Positions 36,668 to 45,738 are shown, counted from the stretch's first letter. The stretch is DNA of 53,808 nt from JAHEJB01 sp041748175 (GCA_041748175.1 JBGTDU010000069.1:1-53808), one strand, 5' to 3'. Made by a program: numbers and translations. Notes: generated by a model from the letters alone, not told the origin.

Positions 36668-36899
36668 GACCGCACAACGCTACCACTGATGCCCATTATT
36701 TGCCGGTTCAGCGAAGTGTCCGCGCGGTTCAGAAAATCGGGGTGGCGATTCGGGCGCGAGTTCCTCATATTAGGGTGTGGTTCCGAGCGAATTCGGGACA
36801 CATAGCCGCGCAGCGAACGTTTCAGTTTTCCTATTCACGTTGTTTCCAGGGCGTATGCGAGTCCATTACTCCAAATCAGAGTGGTCAGGCGTCCACCCA

Positions 36900-38231
36900 A
36901 TGCGCCACATGATGGCAGCAGGCAAGCTTTTCCTCATTGCGGGTCTGATCAGTTTGATCTCCAGCGCGCAGGCACAGGTGGCGTATCAGCCCGAGTTTGA
37001 CCTTGATGTCGTGAGCCAACGAAGTGCCGATGGTTCTTCTCATGTAGACATTTACACGGCGATTCCGTATTCAAACCTGCGTTTCCGTTCGGTTTCGGGA
37101 GGTTTCGAGGCCAAGTACGAGGTTACGGTCGAGATTTTCCGGGTGGATGATCGGGGGCGTCAGCTGGGCCTCGCTGCGAACAGGACTTGGGAGCGCGATG
37201 TCAATGTCGCCAACTACAACGAAACGCAAGCGGATGAGATTGACCGCGCCACGCAATCGGTGAGTGTGGATCCGGGTCGGTATGCCGTTGAAGTCCAGGT
37301 GGAAGACGGTGCCAGCCGCCGGTCGTTCATCCGTGAGATGGCGCTGGTCGTCAACCGATTTGATCGGGGCGTCTCGATGAGCGACCCTCTGCTGCTCGAT
37401 CGTTATGACAGCAGCCGTCGCACACTTCACCCGAACGTCGGTGGCGCCATCCGGACGGACCAGGACCATTTCACCGTCTATTACGACATATACGCCCAGC
37501 AGCCGACGGCTCTCCGCGTTTCGTATGTCGCAACGATGAAGAACCGCGTCCGCGAACGTCCCTCGTTTGGGTCGCTGCTCGGGCTCTCGGAGAATGCACG
37601 GGAGGACCTAGGAACTCCGCTCGCTCTTACCGAGCAGCTAAGCGTCCGGGCGGGTAAGAACCCGGCCACGCTACGCGTCGAGACGGAGAACTTCCAGGTC
37701 GGGGATTACGTCCTGAGCATTCGTCTGGAGACCGCCGACGGCATGCTGGTCGCCGAGGCGAATAAGGAGTTTACCGTTCGATGGATGGGCTTGGAAGGCC
37801 AGATTCAAGACCTCGACCAGGCCATTTCCCAACTGCGGTATGTAGCACAGGACGACGACGTGCGTGGCATGCGCCGTGCGGAGACGCAAGAGGAAAAACT
37901 TCGCTTGTTCCGGTCCTTCTGGGATCGCCGTGATCCGACGCCGGGAACCCAGCGAAACGAACGGATGGAGGAATATTACTTCCGCGTTTCGTACGCCAAT
38001 GAGGAGTACAGCCGCCTCAACGACTCGGGCTGGAATACAGACCGGGGCGAGGTTTACATCCGGTTTGGCGAACCCGATATCGTCGATCGCCATCCGTTCA
38101 ATTATGGCACAAAGCCGTACGAAATCTGGTACTATAACCATCACGGCCGACAGTTTTATTTTGTTGACGACACAGGCATGGGCGACTACGAGTTGCTCAT
38201 TCCGATCTGGGATGAGCGCACGCGGATGTAG
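36900..38231 (+). CDS. Secreted GWxTD-domain protein
   Basis: It has 443 residues from ATG 36900, with signal peptide AAGKLFLIAGLISLISSAQA; the longer frame from 36777 puts unlikely sequence in front of it. The body (30-300) is beta-rich without recognised domains. The C-terminal domain (about 300-443) has GWNTDRGEVYIRFGEPD (377-393) and a Tyr-rich strand, matching the GWxTD domain known from Bacteroidota and other phyla, whose function is unknown. An Ile/Trp/Tyr-rich end (YEIWYYNHHGRQFYF) is typical. A terminator lies 39 bases after the stop. Confidence 0.85.
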   Translation: MRHMMAAGKLFLIAGLISLISSAQAQVAYQPEFDLDVVSQRSADGSSHVDIYTAIPYSNLRFRSVSGGFEAKYEVTVEIFRVDDRGRQLGLAANRTWERDVNVANYNETQADEIDRATQSVSVDPGRYAVEVQVEDGASRRSFIREMALVVNRFDRGVSMSDPLLLDRYDSSRRTLHPNVGGAIRTDQDHFTVYYDIYAQQPTALRVSYVATMKNRVRERPSFGSLLGLSENAREDLGTPLALTEQLSVRAGKNPATLRVETENFQVGDYVLSIRLETADGMLVAEANKEFTVRWMGLEGQIQDLDQAISQLRYVAQDDDVRGMRRAETQEEKLRLFRSFWDRRDPTPGTQRNERMEEYYFRVSYANEEYSRLNDSGWNTDRGEVYIRFGEPDIVDRHPFNYGTKPYEIWYYNHHGRQFYFVDDTGMGDYELLIPIWDERTRM

Positions 38232-38270
38232 CCCGCGCCGGACACACCCTGATCAGCTATTCATTAGCCA

Positions 38271-38308
38271 ACGCCCCATGCATCTCGTTGCTTGGGGCGT
38301 AGCTTTTT
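38271..38308 (+). terminator. Rho-independent terminator after the GWxTD gene
   Basis: Seen directly: ACGCCCCA (38271-38278) pairs perfectly with TGGGGCGT (38293-38300), followed by AGC and a run of five T (38304-38308). A TTG at 38292 inside the stem and another at 38307 in the T run are in frame with fmt but are unlikely starts because of this structure. Confidence 0.75.
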
Positions 38309-38330
38309 GAACGCCTCGCCTGATTTCGCC

Positions 38331-39275
38331 GTGACTGATTCCCGCCCCAGCATTGTTTATATGGGCACACCCGACTTCGCCGTGACACCCCTGCGTGCGC
38401 TGATCGAGGCAGAGTATGTGCCGGTTGCGGTAGTCACATCTCCCGATCGAAAAGGCGGTCGCGGGCAGGCCATTCGATCATCTGCGGTGAAACAGGTCGC
38501 GCAATCCGAGGGAATTCAGGTTATGGAGCCGGAGTCGCTGAGCGATGTATCCTTCGTTGACGAGCTCAGGAGCCTGGACCCCGATATAATCGTCGTGGTG
38601 GCATTCAGAATTCTGCCACCCGAAGTGTACGCGCTTGCCAGGAAGGGGGCGTTCAACCTGCACGCCTCGCTTCTGCCGGCATTCCGGGGGGCCGCGCCCA
38701 TTCAACGCGCATTGATGGCGGGCGTCGAACAGACTGGAGTTACGACCTTTTTTTTGAAGCCAAAGGTTGACACGGGCGACATGATCTTGCAGAAACGGAT
38801 TGACGTCGGGCCTAACGAGTCAGGTGGCGACCTTCATGACCGGCTGGCCGCTCTCGGCGCGGAGGCCGTCGTCGAAACCGTCCGTAGGATTGAAACTGGC
38901 ACGGCGGATTCGATTCCTCAGGACGATGCAATTGCGAGTTCCGCGCCAAAAGTCTTCAAGGACGATATGCGTGTGGGCTGGCGTGAGCCCGCGAAGCAGG
39001 TTCACAACCACATTCGTGCGTTATCTCCCTACCCGGCTGCGTGGACGACGCATAACGGCGAGTCCCTCAAAATTCTTCGGTCGCAGATGCTCAACGACTT
39101 GACCTCGGCGGATGCGGCACCAGGTGCTGTCGTAAACGTCGACAACCGCATCGTCGTGGCCTGCGGCGAAGGTGCTGTTGACATACTTGAGATACAGCGC
39201 GGTGGAAGGCGCCCCATGAATGCTGCCGACTTCCTGAATGGTTACGCCATGTCGGCTGGCGACATCTGGGTCTAA
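38331..39275 (+). CDS. fmt: Methionyl-tRNA formyltransferase
   Basis: Formylates initiator Met-tRNA using 10-formyl-THF. Motifs: VYMGTPDFAV near the N-terminus, NLHASLLPAFRGAAPIQ with the catalytic Asn and His, and the catalytic Asp in KPKVDTGDMI; the C-terminal OB-like domain follows WREPAKQVHNHIRALSPYPAAW. No ATG precedes the first strand; GTG 38331 gives a 314-residue protein of normal length. Start choice is uncertain because a terminator ends 22 bases upstream and GTG lies in a short local duplication (CTGATTTCGCCGTGAC at 38320, CCGACTTCGCCGTGAC at 38371). TTG 38307 would add 8 residues. Confidence 0.93.
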   Translation: MTDSRPSIVYMGTPDFAVTPLRALIEAEYVPVAVVTSPDRKGGRGQAIRSSAVKQVAQSEGIQVMEPESLSDVSFVDELRSLDPDIIVVVAFRILPPEVYALARKGAFNLHASLLPAFRGAAPIQRALMAGVEQTGVTTFFLKPKVDTGDMILQKRIDVGPNESGGDLHDRLAALGAEAVVETVRRIETGTADSIPQDDAIASSAPKVFKDDMRVGWREPAKQVHNHIRALSPYPAAWTTHNGESLKILRSQMLNDLTSADAAPGAVVNVDNRIVVACGEGAVDILEIQRGGRRPMNAADFLNGYAMSAGDIWV

Positions 39276-39390
39276 ATGCGATGGGCCGGGCCATATGCTT
39301 GGTGGGGAAAAGTAGTGGGCTCGGAGGACGACGCACGGGCAATAGGCCCGGATAGTGTTCGTATCATCGCAGTCATCCATTCCGTCGTCG

Positions 39391-40425
39391 ATGCACGATA
39401 TCCAACAGCTTCCAACTGACGCGGCACCTCGTGCAGCCTTCGACTTGGCCGAAGTCACGGAGCGCGTCGCAATTCAGAGCCAGTTCGTGCAGCCGCTGTT
39501 GGACGAGGTCAGGCGTGTGGTCGTCGGGCAGGAGCATATGATTGACAGGCTCCTGATTGGGCTGATTTCGGGCGGGCATGTTCTGCTGGAAGGTGTGCCG
39601 GGCCTTGCCAAGACGCTGGCTGTATCAACGCTGGCCCAAACCGTCCGGGCCGATTTTCAGCGGATCCAGTTCACGCCCGATCTTCTTCCGGCCGACCTCA
39701 TTGGTACGCTTATTTACCATCAGGCGGAGGCTCGGTTTGCGGTGAAGAAGGGCCCCATCTTCGCCAATGTGATACTGGCCGACGAGATAAACCGTGCGCC
39801 GGCCAAAGTGCAAAGCGCGCTGCTCGAATCCATGCAGGAGCGACAGGTGACCATCGGCGACACAACGTTTCCGTTGCCCGAGCCCTTCCTCGTTCTCGCC
39901 ACGCAAAACCCGATAGAGCAAGAGGGTACATACCGCTTGCCGGAGGCACAGGTGGATCGTTTCATGCTCAAGGTGACGGTTGGCTATCCTACACGCAACG
40001 AAGAAATGATCATCATGCAGCGAATGGCCAGGACGGGCAAACCGGAGACCGCGCGGGCGGTGGTTGGACCTGAGCAAATTCTGGCCGCGCGCGCGGAACT
40101 CAACAACCTGTATGTTGACGAGCGCGTGGAGGGCTACATCGTCGACCTCGTGCTGGCCACTCGCGAGCCATCCAGATACGGCTTGAACGAGTTGAGTGGA
40201 CTTCTTGCGTTTGGAGCGAGCCCACGGGCAACCATCAACCTGAACCTGGCGGCGCGGGCTCATGCCTTTCTCGGAGGACGCGCATATGTGACGCCCGAGG
40301 ATATCCGCGCCCTTGCCCACGATGTGCTTCGGCATCGGCTCACTATTACCTACGAAGCCGAAGCCGAGGAAGTCACCACGGAAGACCTCGTCAGCCGCGT
40401 TCTCGAAAAAGTGGAAGTCCCATAG
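39391..40425 (+). CDS. MoxR family AAA+ ATPase
   Basis: A chaperone-like ATPase of the MoxR/RavA type, 344 residues from ATG 39391 (GTG 39355 would add 12 residues). Walker A GVPGLAKT (about 68-75), Walker B VILADEINRAP, sensor 1 LVLATQNPIEQEGTYRLPEAQ, arginine finger in DRFM, and the C-terminal lid. MoxR genes usually stand next to DUF58 and von Willebrand factor genes; none is present here. Instead its stop codon shares one base with the hprK start (TAGTG), which points to obligate coexpression. Confidence 0.9.
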   Translation: MHDIQQLPTDAAPRAAFDLAEVTERVAIQSQFVQPLLDEVRRVVVGQEHMIDRLLIGLISGGHVLLEGVPGLAKTLAVSTLAQTVRADFQRIQFTPDLLPADLIGTLIYHQAEARFAVKKGPIFANVILADEINRAPAKVQSALLESMQERQVTIGDTTFPLPEPFLVLATQNPIEQEGTYRLPEAQVDRFMLKVTVGYPTRNEEMIIMQRMARTGKPETARAVVGPEQILAARAELNNLYVDERVEGYIVDLVLATREPSRYGLNELSGLLAFGASPRATINLNLAARAHAFLGGRAYVTPEDIRALAHDVLRHRLTITYEAEAEEVTTEDLVSRVLEKVEVP

Positions 40426-41441
40426 TGCGTACGCCCGAGCCCTTTCGGAAAGAATCGATTACGATTGCCTACGTCGTTGAGCAGATGCAAAAACGCGTGG
40501 GTGTGGACATGGAACAGTGTAACGCGGCGGAAACTGAGTCCCGGCTAGTCAATGATGTAAACCTGCATAGGCCAGGGATTGCATTGGCCGGCTACACAGA
40601 TTTGTTTACGCATGCGCGCGTTCAAGTTCTCGGCAATACAGAATGTCGATATCTAATGCAGATGAGCGATGAAGAACGTGCCAAATCTTTTGGCAAGTTG
40701 TTGGAGTTTCATTTGCCGTGTGTAGTGCTGACTGAGAACAACACGCTTCCCGAGGTGTTGCTGAAGGCAGCCGAGGTACGGGGCGTTCCGGTTTTTCGCA
40801 CGTCGGTCCCCACAACCGCATTCATGTACAGGATGCGGGATTTCCTTGAGGACCAGTTCGCGCCGCAACTCACGCTACACGGCTCATTGGTGGATGTCTA
40901 TGGGATTGGGCTTCTGCTCACGGGCCCAAGCGGGATCGGCAAAAGCGAAGTGGCGCTGGACCTGGTGGAACGTGGGCATCGCCTGGTGGCGGACGACGTG
41001 GTGATTGCTTCCAAGAAGTCCGAGGGCTTGCTGATGGGTTCCGGAACCGAACTCGCGCAGCATTTTATGGAGATCCGCGGCCTCGGCATCGTCGATGTGC
41101 GGGCGATGTTTGGCGTGCGGGCCATCCGCCACCAGAAGCGAATCGAGATGATTGTTCGAATGCATCAGTGGGACGAGACGCAGGAATACACCAGGATTGA
41201 GATGGTGGAAGAGACGGAATGCGTTCTCGATGTCGAGCTACCCCTTGTCAAACTCCCGATCATACCGGGTAAAAACGTAACGGTTATTTGCGAGGTGATC
41301 GCCATGAACCACCTTCTTCGGCACTATGGCTACGATCCGGCGGAGGTGTTCAAAAGCCGGTTGGCCGAGCAGATAAAGAAGGGGAATGGCCCGGCCCGAC
41401 CGCTGCGCGGCATCGAATGGTTCGAGCACGACTTTGAGTAG
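40425..41441 (+). CDS. hprK: HPr kinase/phosphorylase
   Basis: Phosphorylates and dephosphorylates HPr (or a relative) on Ser in response to ATP, phosphate and glycolytic intermediates. It has 338 residues with GTG start. N-terminal domain to about 130; catalytic domain with Walker A GPSGIGKSE (about 167-175), DDVV, the HprK signature EIRGLGIVDVRAMFG (about 216-230) and the C-terminal EVIAMNHLLRHYGYD. All signature elements are conserved, so activity is likely, although HPr and EI are not in this window. The gene is coupled to MoxR; its likely protein partner may also include the EIIA-bearing antiporter at 21225, which is inference. Confidence 0.92.
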   Translation: MRTPEPFRKESITIAYVVEQMQKRVGVDMEQCNAAETESRLVNDVNLHRPGIALAGYTDLFTHARVQVLGNTECRYLMQMSDEERAKSFGKLLEFHLPCVVLTENNTLPEVLLKAAEVRGVPVFRTSVPTTAFMYRMRDFLEDQFAPQLTLHGSLVDVYGIGLLLTGPSGIGKSEVALDLVERGHRLVADDVVIASKKSEGLLMGSGTELAQHFMEIRGLGIVDVRAMFGVRAIRHQKRIEMIVRMHQWDETQEYTRIEMVEETECVLDVELPLVKLPIIPGKNVTVICEVIAMNHLLRHYGYDPAEVFKSRLAEQIKKGNGPARPLRGIEWFEHDFE

Positions 41442-41823
41442 GTGGCAATGTCCGCTGCCGCACTGGCAGCGCAGAAAGTGCGAATTGTAGAGTTTACGGG
41501 GAGAAAGCAAGGAGAGTCGTCTGTCGCACGGCTCCGTGGTTGACACCTTCCAGACCACCTTCTATCTTCATCGCGTGTAGTAGCGCTCCCACCACGCTAG
41601 ACGGCATTGTCTTCATTGACTTTCACCGCCTGTATCAGTTGACAGGATGCCACGGTCCAATACTTGCCGAGCGGCCAAACGGATGTTGGAGCGTAAGCGT
41701 TCGTCTGCATAAACCAGACACGTTCTTGCAGGCTCTGTGCTCATCGCGTTCATTCCTTAAACCAACCGCCGACCGACTAGCCATAAGTTGGTTGCACTCG
41801 GTTGGCGACGCAGGGGATGTTTG
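41442..41823. other. Intergenic region with one perfect hairpin, no gene seen
   Basis: These 382 bases separate hprK and the M23 peptidase. CGCTGCC (41453-41459) pairs perfectly with GGCAGCG (41465-41471) around a 5-base loop, 11 bases after the hprK stop, but no T run follows, so it may be a terminator hairpin of non-classical type. A second pair, CCAACCG (41762-41768) and CGGTTGG (41799-41805), lies just before the peptidase start. Short open frames here are not protein-like, and no tRNA is present. Confidence 0.5.
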
Positions 41824-42843
41824 ATGACCGGCGCCAAGCTCTTCCCAACCCGCCAACTGCCCATGTCGAGCAACGCCTATTATTATTACGATCACGAAGC
41901 CTGCGCCTTCGTCCAGGTTCGCCCCGATAGACGCCGGTTGCTCGTCAAGACGGGATTGGTCGCGGCACTAGTTCTCGTCCTTTCGTCAGTTGGAACCTGG
42001 GTGGCGTCGCGCAACATGACGACGCCTGAGGAGATTGCGCAAAGGCAGGAGATAGACGCCCTTCGCGGCCAGCTGTCTGCTTCGAACACGAGGCTCTCCG
42101 CGTTTTCAGAGCAGCTCGAAACACTTGCCCAGACAGATCGCGAGATCTACCGCACCGTTTTGGGAACGGAGCCGATATCGGAGGACCAATTCCAGGTTGG
42201 CGTTGGCGGATCGCGGAACGACGTTTTCGATCGGTTCACGGGCCCAACCCGTGACCTCCTTCGCCAGACGAGTGACACATTCGACAAGTTGGAGCGCCAG
42301 CTTGCGCTTCAAACGCGCTCGTTCGAGGAGCTTGAAGAGCTTGCAACGGAACGGCAGGAAATACTCCGCGAGCAACCCGCCATCTTGCCTTTGCGGAACG
42401 CGCGCTTGACATCCGGTTTTGGAAATCGCTATCACCCCATCCTCCATACCGTCCGCATGCACGCCGGAGTCGACTTCCCGACGCCTCGAGGGACGCCCGT
42501 CTACGCCACAGGTGATGGCGAAATTTCGTTTGTGGGCTCGAAGAGCGGCTACGGAAACGTAGTTGAGATCGACCACCCGTTGGCAGATCGGCAGACACGT
42601 TACGCCCACCTTTCCAGCGCCGCAGCAGGAATCAGCGCGGGAACCCATGTGCGACGGGGCCAGGTCATTGCGTACACCGGCAACACGGGACTATCTACGG
42701 CTCCGCACCTGCATTACGAAGTGCGTCGGCTGGAAGATGGCGAAGCGCTCAATCCGGTTGCGACATTTGTACCGGGCGTTAGCGCAGCCGAGTATCAGGA
42801 ATTGCTGGTGTCGGCACTGCAGGAAACCGCATCGTTCGACTGA
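41824..42843 (+). CDS. M23-family metallopeptidase (LytM-like), membrane-anchored
   Basis: A periplasmic peptidoglycan hydrolase or divisome/elongation factor. It has 339 residues: Tyr-rich N-terminus (NAYYYYDHEACAF), one membrane helix (about 44-64), a coiled-coil stretch (75-180), then the LytM domain with zinc ligands His and Asp in MHAGVDF (about 212-218) and His in HLHYEV (about 296-301). I chose ATG 41824 because AGGGGA lies 6 bases upstream; ATG 41863 (MSSNAYYYYDHE) is also possible and would fit the usual start of this subfamily. Confidence 0.9.
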   Translation: MTGAKLFPTRQLPMSSNAYYYYDHEACAFVQVRPDRRRLLVKTGLVAALVLVLSSVGTWVASRNMTTPEEIAQRQEIDALRGQLSASNTRLSAFSEQLETLAQTDREIYRTVLGTEPISEDQFQVGVGGSRNDVFDRFTGPTRDLLRQTSDTFDKLERQLALQTRSFEELEELATERQEILREQPAILPLRNARLTSGFGNRYHPILHTVRMHAGVDFPTPRGTPVYATGDGEISFVGSKSGYGNVVEIDHPLADRQTRYAHLSSAAAGISAGTHVRRGQVIAYTGNTGLSTAPHLHYEVRRLEDGEALNPVATFVPGVSAAEYQELLVSALQETASFD

Positions 42844-42959
42844 CGCGCTCGCGCAATTCTTGTTGCCTGTAGCGACGCGCCGGTTGATCCGCTCAGGCCG
42901 GACGGCGATGTTAAGGCAAAGGTCCCTTGATGGTAGCCAAAAATGACTTGGCGGAAGGG

Positions 42960-42988
42960 TTGCATTTTAACGCGCCACGTACTATTGT
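42960..42988 (+). promoter_or_regulatory. Candidate promoter before the DUF2795/Omp85 genes
   Basis: TTGCAT (42960-42965), 17-base spacer, TATTGT (42983-42988), resembling a sigma-70 promoter. It would give a leader of about 60 bases to the DUF2795 gene. A 14-base perfect palindrome GCCGCACGTGCGGC (43027-43040) lies in that leader, 12 bases before the ATG, and could act as an operator or translation-blocking hairpin. No experimental support; consensus in this phylum may differ. Confidence 0.35.
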
Positions 42989-43026
42989 CCGCCCATTCGG
43001 CATCATCACTCACAGGACATCCCAAT

Positions 43027-43040
43027 GCCGCACGTGCGGC
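43027..43040. promoter_or_regulatory. Perfect 14-base palindrome upstream of the DUF2795 gene
   Basis: GCCGCACGTGCGGC is fully self-complementary and sits 12 bases before ATG 43053. In RNA it would form a short hairpin at the ribosome-binding region; in DNA it could bind a dimeric regulator. No T run follows, so it is not an ordinary terminator. Confidence 0.45.
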
Positions 43041-43052
43041 GCTAAAACGTAA

Positions 43053-43271
43053 ATGTATTGGACGCTGGAATTGGCTGCGCACCTCGAAGACGCCCCGTGG
43101 CCCGCAACGAAAGACGAGCTGATCGACTACGCTGACCGCACCGGTGCCCCCGCCGAGGTGATTCAGAATCTCATAGAAATGGAGGACGACGGCGATCCGT
43201 ACGAGAGTATCGAAGAGGTGTGGCCGGACTATCCTACCGCGAACGAGGACTTCTACTTCGAAGAAGAATAG
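43053..43271 (+). CDS. DUF2795-domain acidic mini-protein
   Basis: It has 72 residues, strongly acidic (ends WPDYPTANEDFYFEEE). The core ELAAHLEDAPWPATKDELIDYADRTGAPAEVIQNL matches the short DUF2795 proteins conserved in Bacteroidota-type genomes; the helical repeat DELIDYA--TGAP-EVI is the hallmark. Function is unknown. It precedes the Omp85 gene by 37 bases and probably shares its transcript, starting from the candidate promoter at 42960. Confidence 0.85.
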   Translation: MYWTLELAAHLEDAPWPATKDELIDYADRTGAPAEVIQNLIEMEDDGDPYESIEEVWPDYPTANEDFYFEEE

Positions 43272-43308
43272 CCACGGCTGCGGATCTGGTATGGAGGGTT
43301 GCACCACG

Positions 43309-45738
43309 ATGAGCCCCCAGGAGACCGCTTTCATCGTCTTGGCCCGTCGCCTTGGCCGCGTCGCCTGTGTACTGGCGGGAATAGCGATAGGAATTTGGGG
43401 AACAGCCAGGACAGGATCTGCCCAATCGACGAATCAGCCTTATTTGGATGACGTCACGCTGGGCGGTAACCTCGCTCCATTCTCGCGCGAGGACCTCCTG
43501 GCGCAAATTCGCACGCGAGCCAATAGCCGCTTTCTTGGAATTCCCGGAGTAACGCCCGGCGTCTGGTTCTACGATTTGGGCGGTGATGGCGAAGGAGGCC
43601 TCGCAAGAGCCGTCCGCCGTGTCGGCGAGGCTCCGGCCCACTTCAGTCAAGCCGTTCTGGACGATGATGTTCAACGGATTGAAGCGCTCTATCGACAGGA
43701 GGGGTTTCACGAATCGACTATCGAGGCCAGGGTAGACACCGTTGCGTCTGGAAGCGTTGAAGAGCCGTTGCGAGTTCGCGTGTCTCTGACCGTCGAAGCG
43801 GGTAAGGCGACGTACGTTCGGGGTGTCCGCTACGAAGGGCTTGATGGCTTGCCGTCGGACAAGAGGCAAGAGTGGATCGCGGCGTCTACCCTTTCGCTTC
43901 GGCGCCTGGATGCCGATTCGCTGGAATTCGTTGGCGTCGGCCAGAGGTTTGCGGAACGTGAGCTGCTCGAAGAGCGGCAGGCAATGCTCGATTTTCTGCG
44001 TCGGAATGGCTTCGCCCTCGTCACGCGCGATTCGATACAAGCCGTTGTTTTCGGGATGCCGGATGGCCCGCTCACGACAAGCGGCCCGGATTCTGTCAAC
44101 GTCGTTTTCACCGTCAATCCCGGAGAACGCTTTCTTTTCGGCGACATATCGTTCGTCATCAATGGCCCGGAAAAGGGTGTCGAGCCGCGCACGGATACCT
44201 TTCTGGTCGGCGATGGGATTGCTTCTGTACGAATGGAAGGGGAGCGTAGGCTATCGACGCGCTTGCTGCGTCGCACTCTTGAGGTTCAGCCAGGACAGCC
44301 TTACGATATCGACGCACTTCTCGCAACCAAGCAGCGATTGGAGCGGTCTGGTGTGTTCACGTTCTCCGACATCATTCGCCTGGCGCCGGACTCGTCGTCG
44401 GTTGGTCCGCTGAGAGCTCCGCACAGAGTGGGTCTGCGTACTCGGAAACGGCATGGAGCAAGGCTGGAGGGCTTTGTGTTGCAACGCTCCGCATTGCTGG
44501 GATCAGAAGCCGACGAGTTGGCTCTTGGGGCGGGCATCTCTTACAGAAACGCCAATCTGGCTGGTGGAGGAGAGGCCTTCCACGTCAGCACAACTGGCTC
44601 CGTTGCCGGCGACTTCACCAAGGGCTTTCCGACCGCACAACTTGAGATTGGATCTTCGTTGGCGTTGCCGTCCCTCGTCGCCCCGTTCGGTTTCGTGGAG
44701 CGCTCGCTCGATCCTCTTGATAGCCAGACGCGACTTTCGTTGGGCTTTCTTATCGCCCGTCGCGAAGCGCTCGGGGTCCTGATCCGTGGTCGCGCCACTG
44801 CCGGGTTGAGACTGGAGGTGCAGCATGATCCCGTCCGTTCGTCCTATCTCGACCTGATCGACTTCACCCTAAGCGACCCCGATACGCTGGTTGGGTTCTC
44901 TGAGCGCTTCCTATCATTCGTCTCGGACCCCGTTGCCCGCCAGTTTGTACTTGATGACTATACGCGGCCGCAAGTCAACAACGCCGTGCGCTACACTTTT
45001 CGCTCGACGACGGCAAATCCGTTTCGCCGAGATCGGGGGCATTCACTTGAATTGTCGGCAGAAGTTGGAGGGAATCTTCCGGAGCTCCTCGATCGCTTCG
45101 TATTTACACCTGATTCGCTGGAGGGCTCGTTGCCCGGTCTTCCGTTCTTCGGTGGCACGGATGAAAGCAGGCTGGAATACCAACCATACGTTCGAGGTTT
45201 TGGCGATTGGCGGCACTACGTCCCGCGCGGATCGACAACCTTTGCATTCAAGGTTGTCGCAGCTGCCGCGCACCCTACCGGCAATACCCCCGTCATTCCC
45301 TTCGACCGACGCTTCTATAGCGGAGGAGCCTCAAGCGTTCGGGGGTGGAATTTCAGGACGCTGGGCCCCGGGGGATTAACGGGCGAAAGCGTCTTCGTTC
45401 AAGGCGGCGACATCAAACTCGAAGCGAGTGCGGAAACTCGCCTGACCTTTTTGCACGGCTTCCTTCGCGCCGAGTGGCAGCTGGTTGGTTTTGCTGATGC
45501 CGGCAACGTCTGGTTTGGCCCTCGAAACCCGGGAGACGAGAGGGGCCACTTCCGCTTCGACCGATTCTACAGGGAGTTGGGTGTCGGTGCAGGATATGGG
45601 CTTCGGATTGGATGGGACTATCTCATCCTGCGCTTTGACCTTGGGTACAAAGTGCACATTCCAGGAGCGAGTTCAGACCTGTTTCCAGAAGGCCTGGGAA
45701 GTCCGCTATTCCACTTCGGCATCGGCCAGGCCTTCTAG
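43309..45738 (+). CDS. BamA/TamA-family outer-membrane protein (Omp85)
   Basis: It has 809 residues from ATG 43309, chosen over ATG 43291 because GGAGGG lies 9 bases before it; signal peptide to about residue 40 (LGRVACVLAGIAIGIWG...SAQ). About three POTRA-like domains follow (a repeat of GxxYxVxxVxxxGL type, for example KATYVRGVRYEGLDG and GERFLFGDISFVI), then a 16-strand barrel from about 385. The conserved barrel-lid motif VRGWNF (near 682) and a C-terminal aromatic residue (HFGIGQAF) are present. It should insert or translocate other outer-membrane proteins, or it is a TamL-like translocon; which cannot be told here. Confidence 0.85.
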   Translation: MSPQETAFIVLARRLGRVACVLAGIAIGIWGTARTGSAQSTNQPYLDDVTLGGNLAPFSREDLLAQIRTRANSRFLGIPGVTPGVWFYDLGGDGEGGLARAVRRVGEAPAHFSQAVLDDDVQRIEALYRQEGFHESTIEARVDTVASGSVEEPLRVRVSLTVEAGKATYVRGVRYEGLDGLPSDKRQEWIAASTLSLRRLDADSLEFVGVGQRFAERELLEERQAMLDFLRRNGFALVTRDSIQAVVFGMPDGPLTTSGPDSVNVVFTVNPGERFLFGDISFVINGPEKGVEPRTDTFLVGDGIASVRMEGERRLSTRLLRRTLEVQPGQPYDIDALLATKQRLERSGVFTFSDIIRLAPDSSSVGPLRAPHRVGLRTRKRHGARLEGFVLQRSALLGSEADELALGAGISYRNANLAGGGEAFHVSTTGSVAGDFTKGFPTAQLEIGSSLALPSLVAPFGFVERSLDPLDSQTRLSLGFLIARREALGVLIRGRATAGLRLEVQHDPVRSSYLDLIDFTLSDPDTLVGFSERFLSFVSDPVARQFVLDDYTRPQVNNAVRYTFRSTTANPFRRDRGHSLELSAEVGGNLPELLDRFVFTPDSLEGSLPGLPFFGGTDESRLEYQPYVRGFGDWRHYVPRGSTTFAFKVVAAAAHPTGNTPVIPFDRRFYSGGASSVRGWNFRTLGPGGLTGESVFVQGGDIKLEASAETRLTFLHGFLRAEWQLVGFADAGNVWFGPRNPGDERGHFRFDRFYRELGVGAGYGLRIGWDYLILRFDLGYKVHIPGASSDLFPEGLGSPLFHFGIGQAF

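Noticed and set aside
41663..41682. tRNA-Ser/Leu-like stretch TTGCCGAGCGGCCAAACGG
   Set aside because: It resembles a D-arm, but no acceptor stem, anticodon stem-loop or TTCGA-type T-arm can be formed around it.
41540..41824. 94-residue frame upstream of the M23 gene
   Set aside because: It has no ribosome-binding site or recognisable domain and is rich in Ser/Pro/Cys, as expected for a chance frame.
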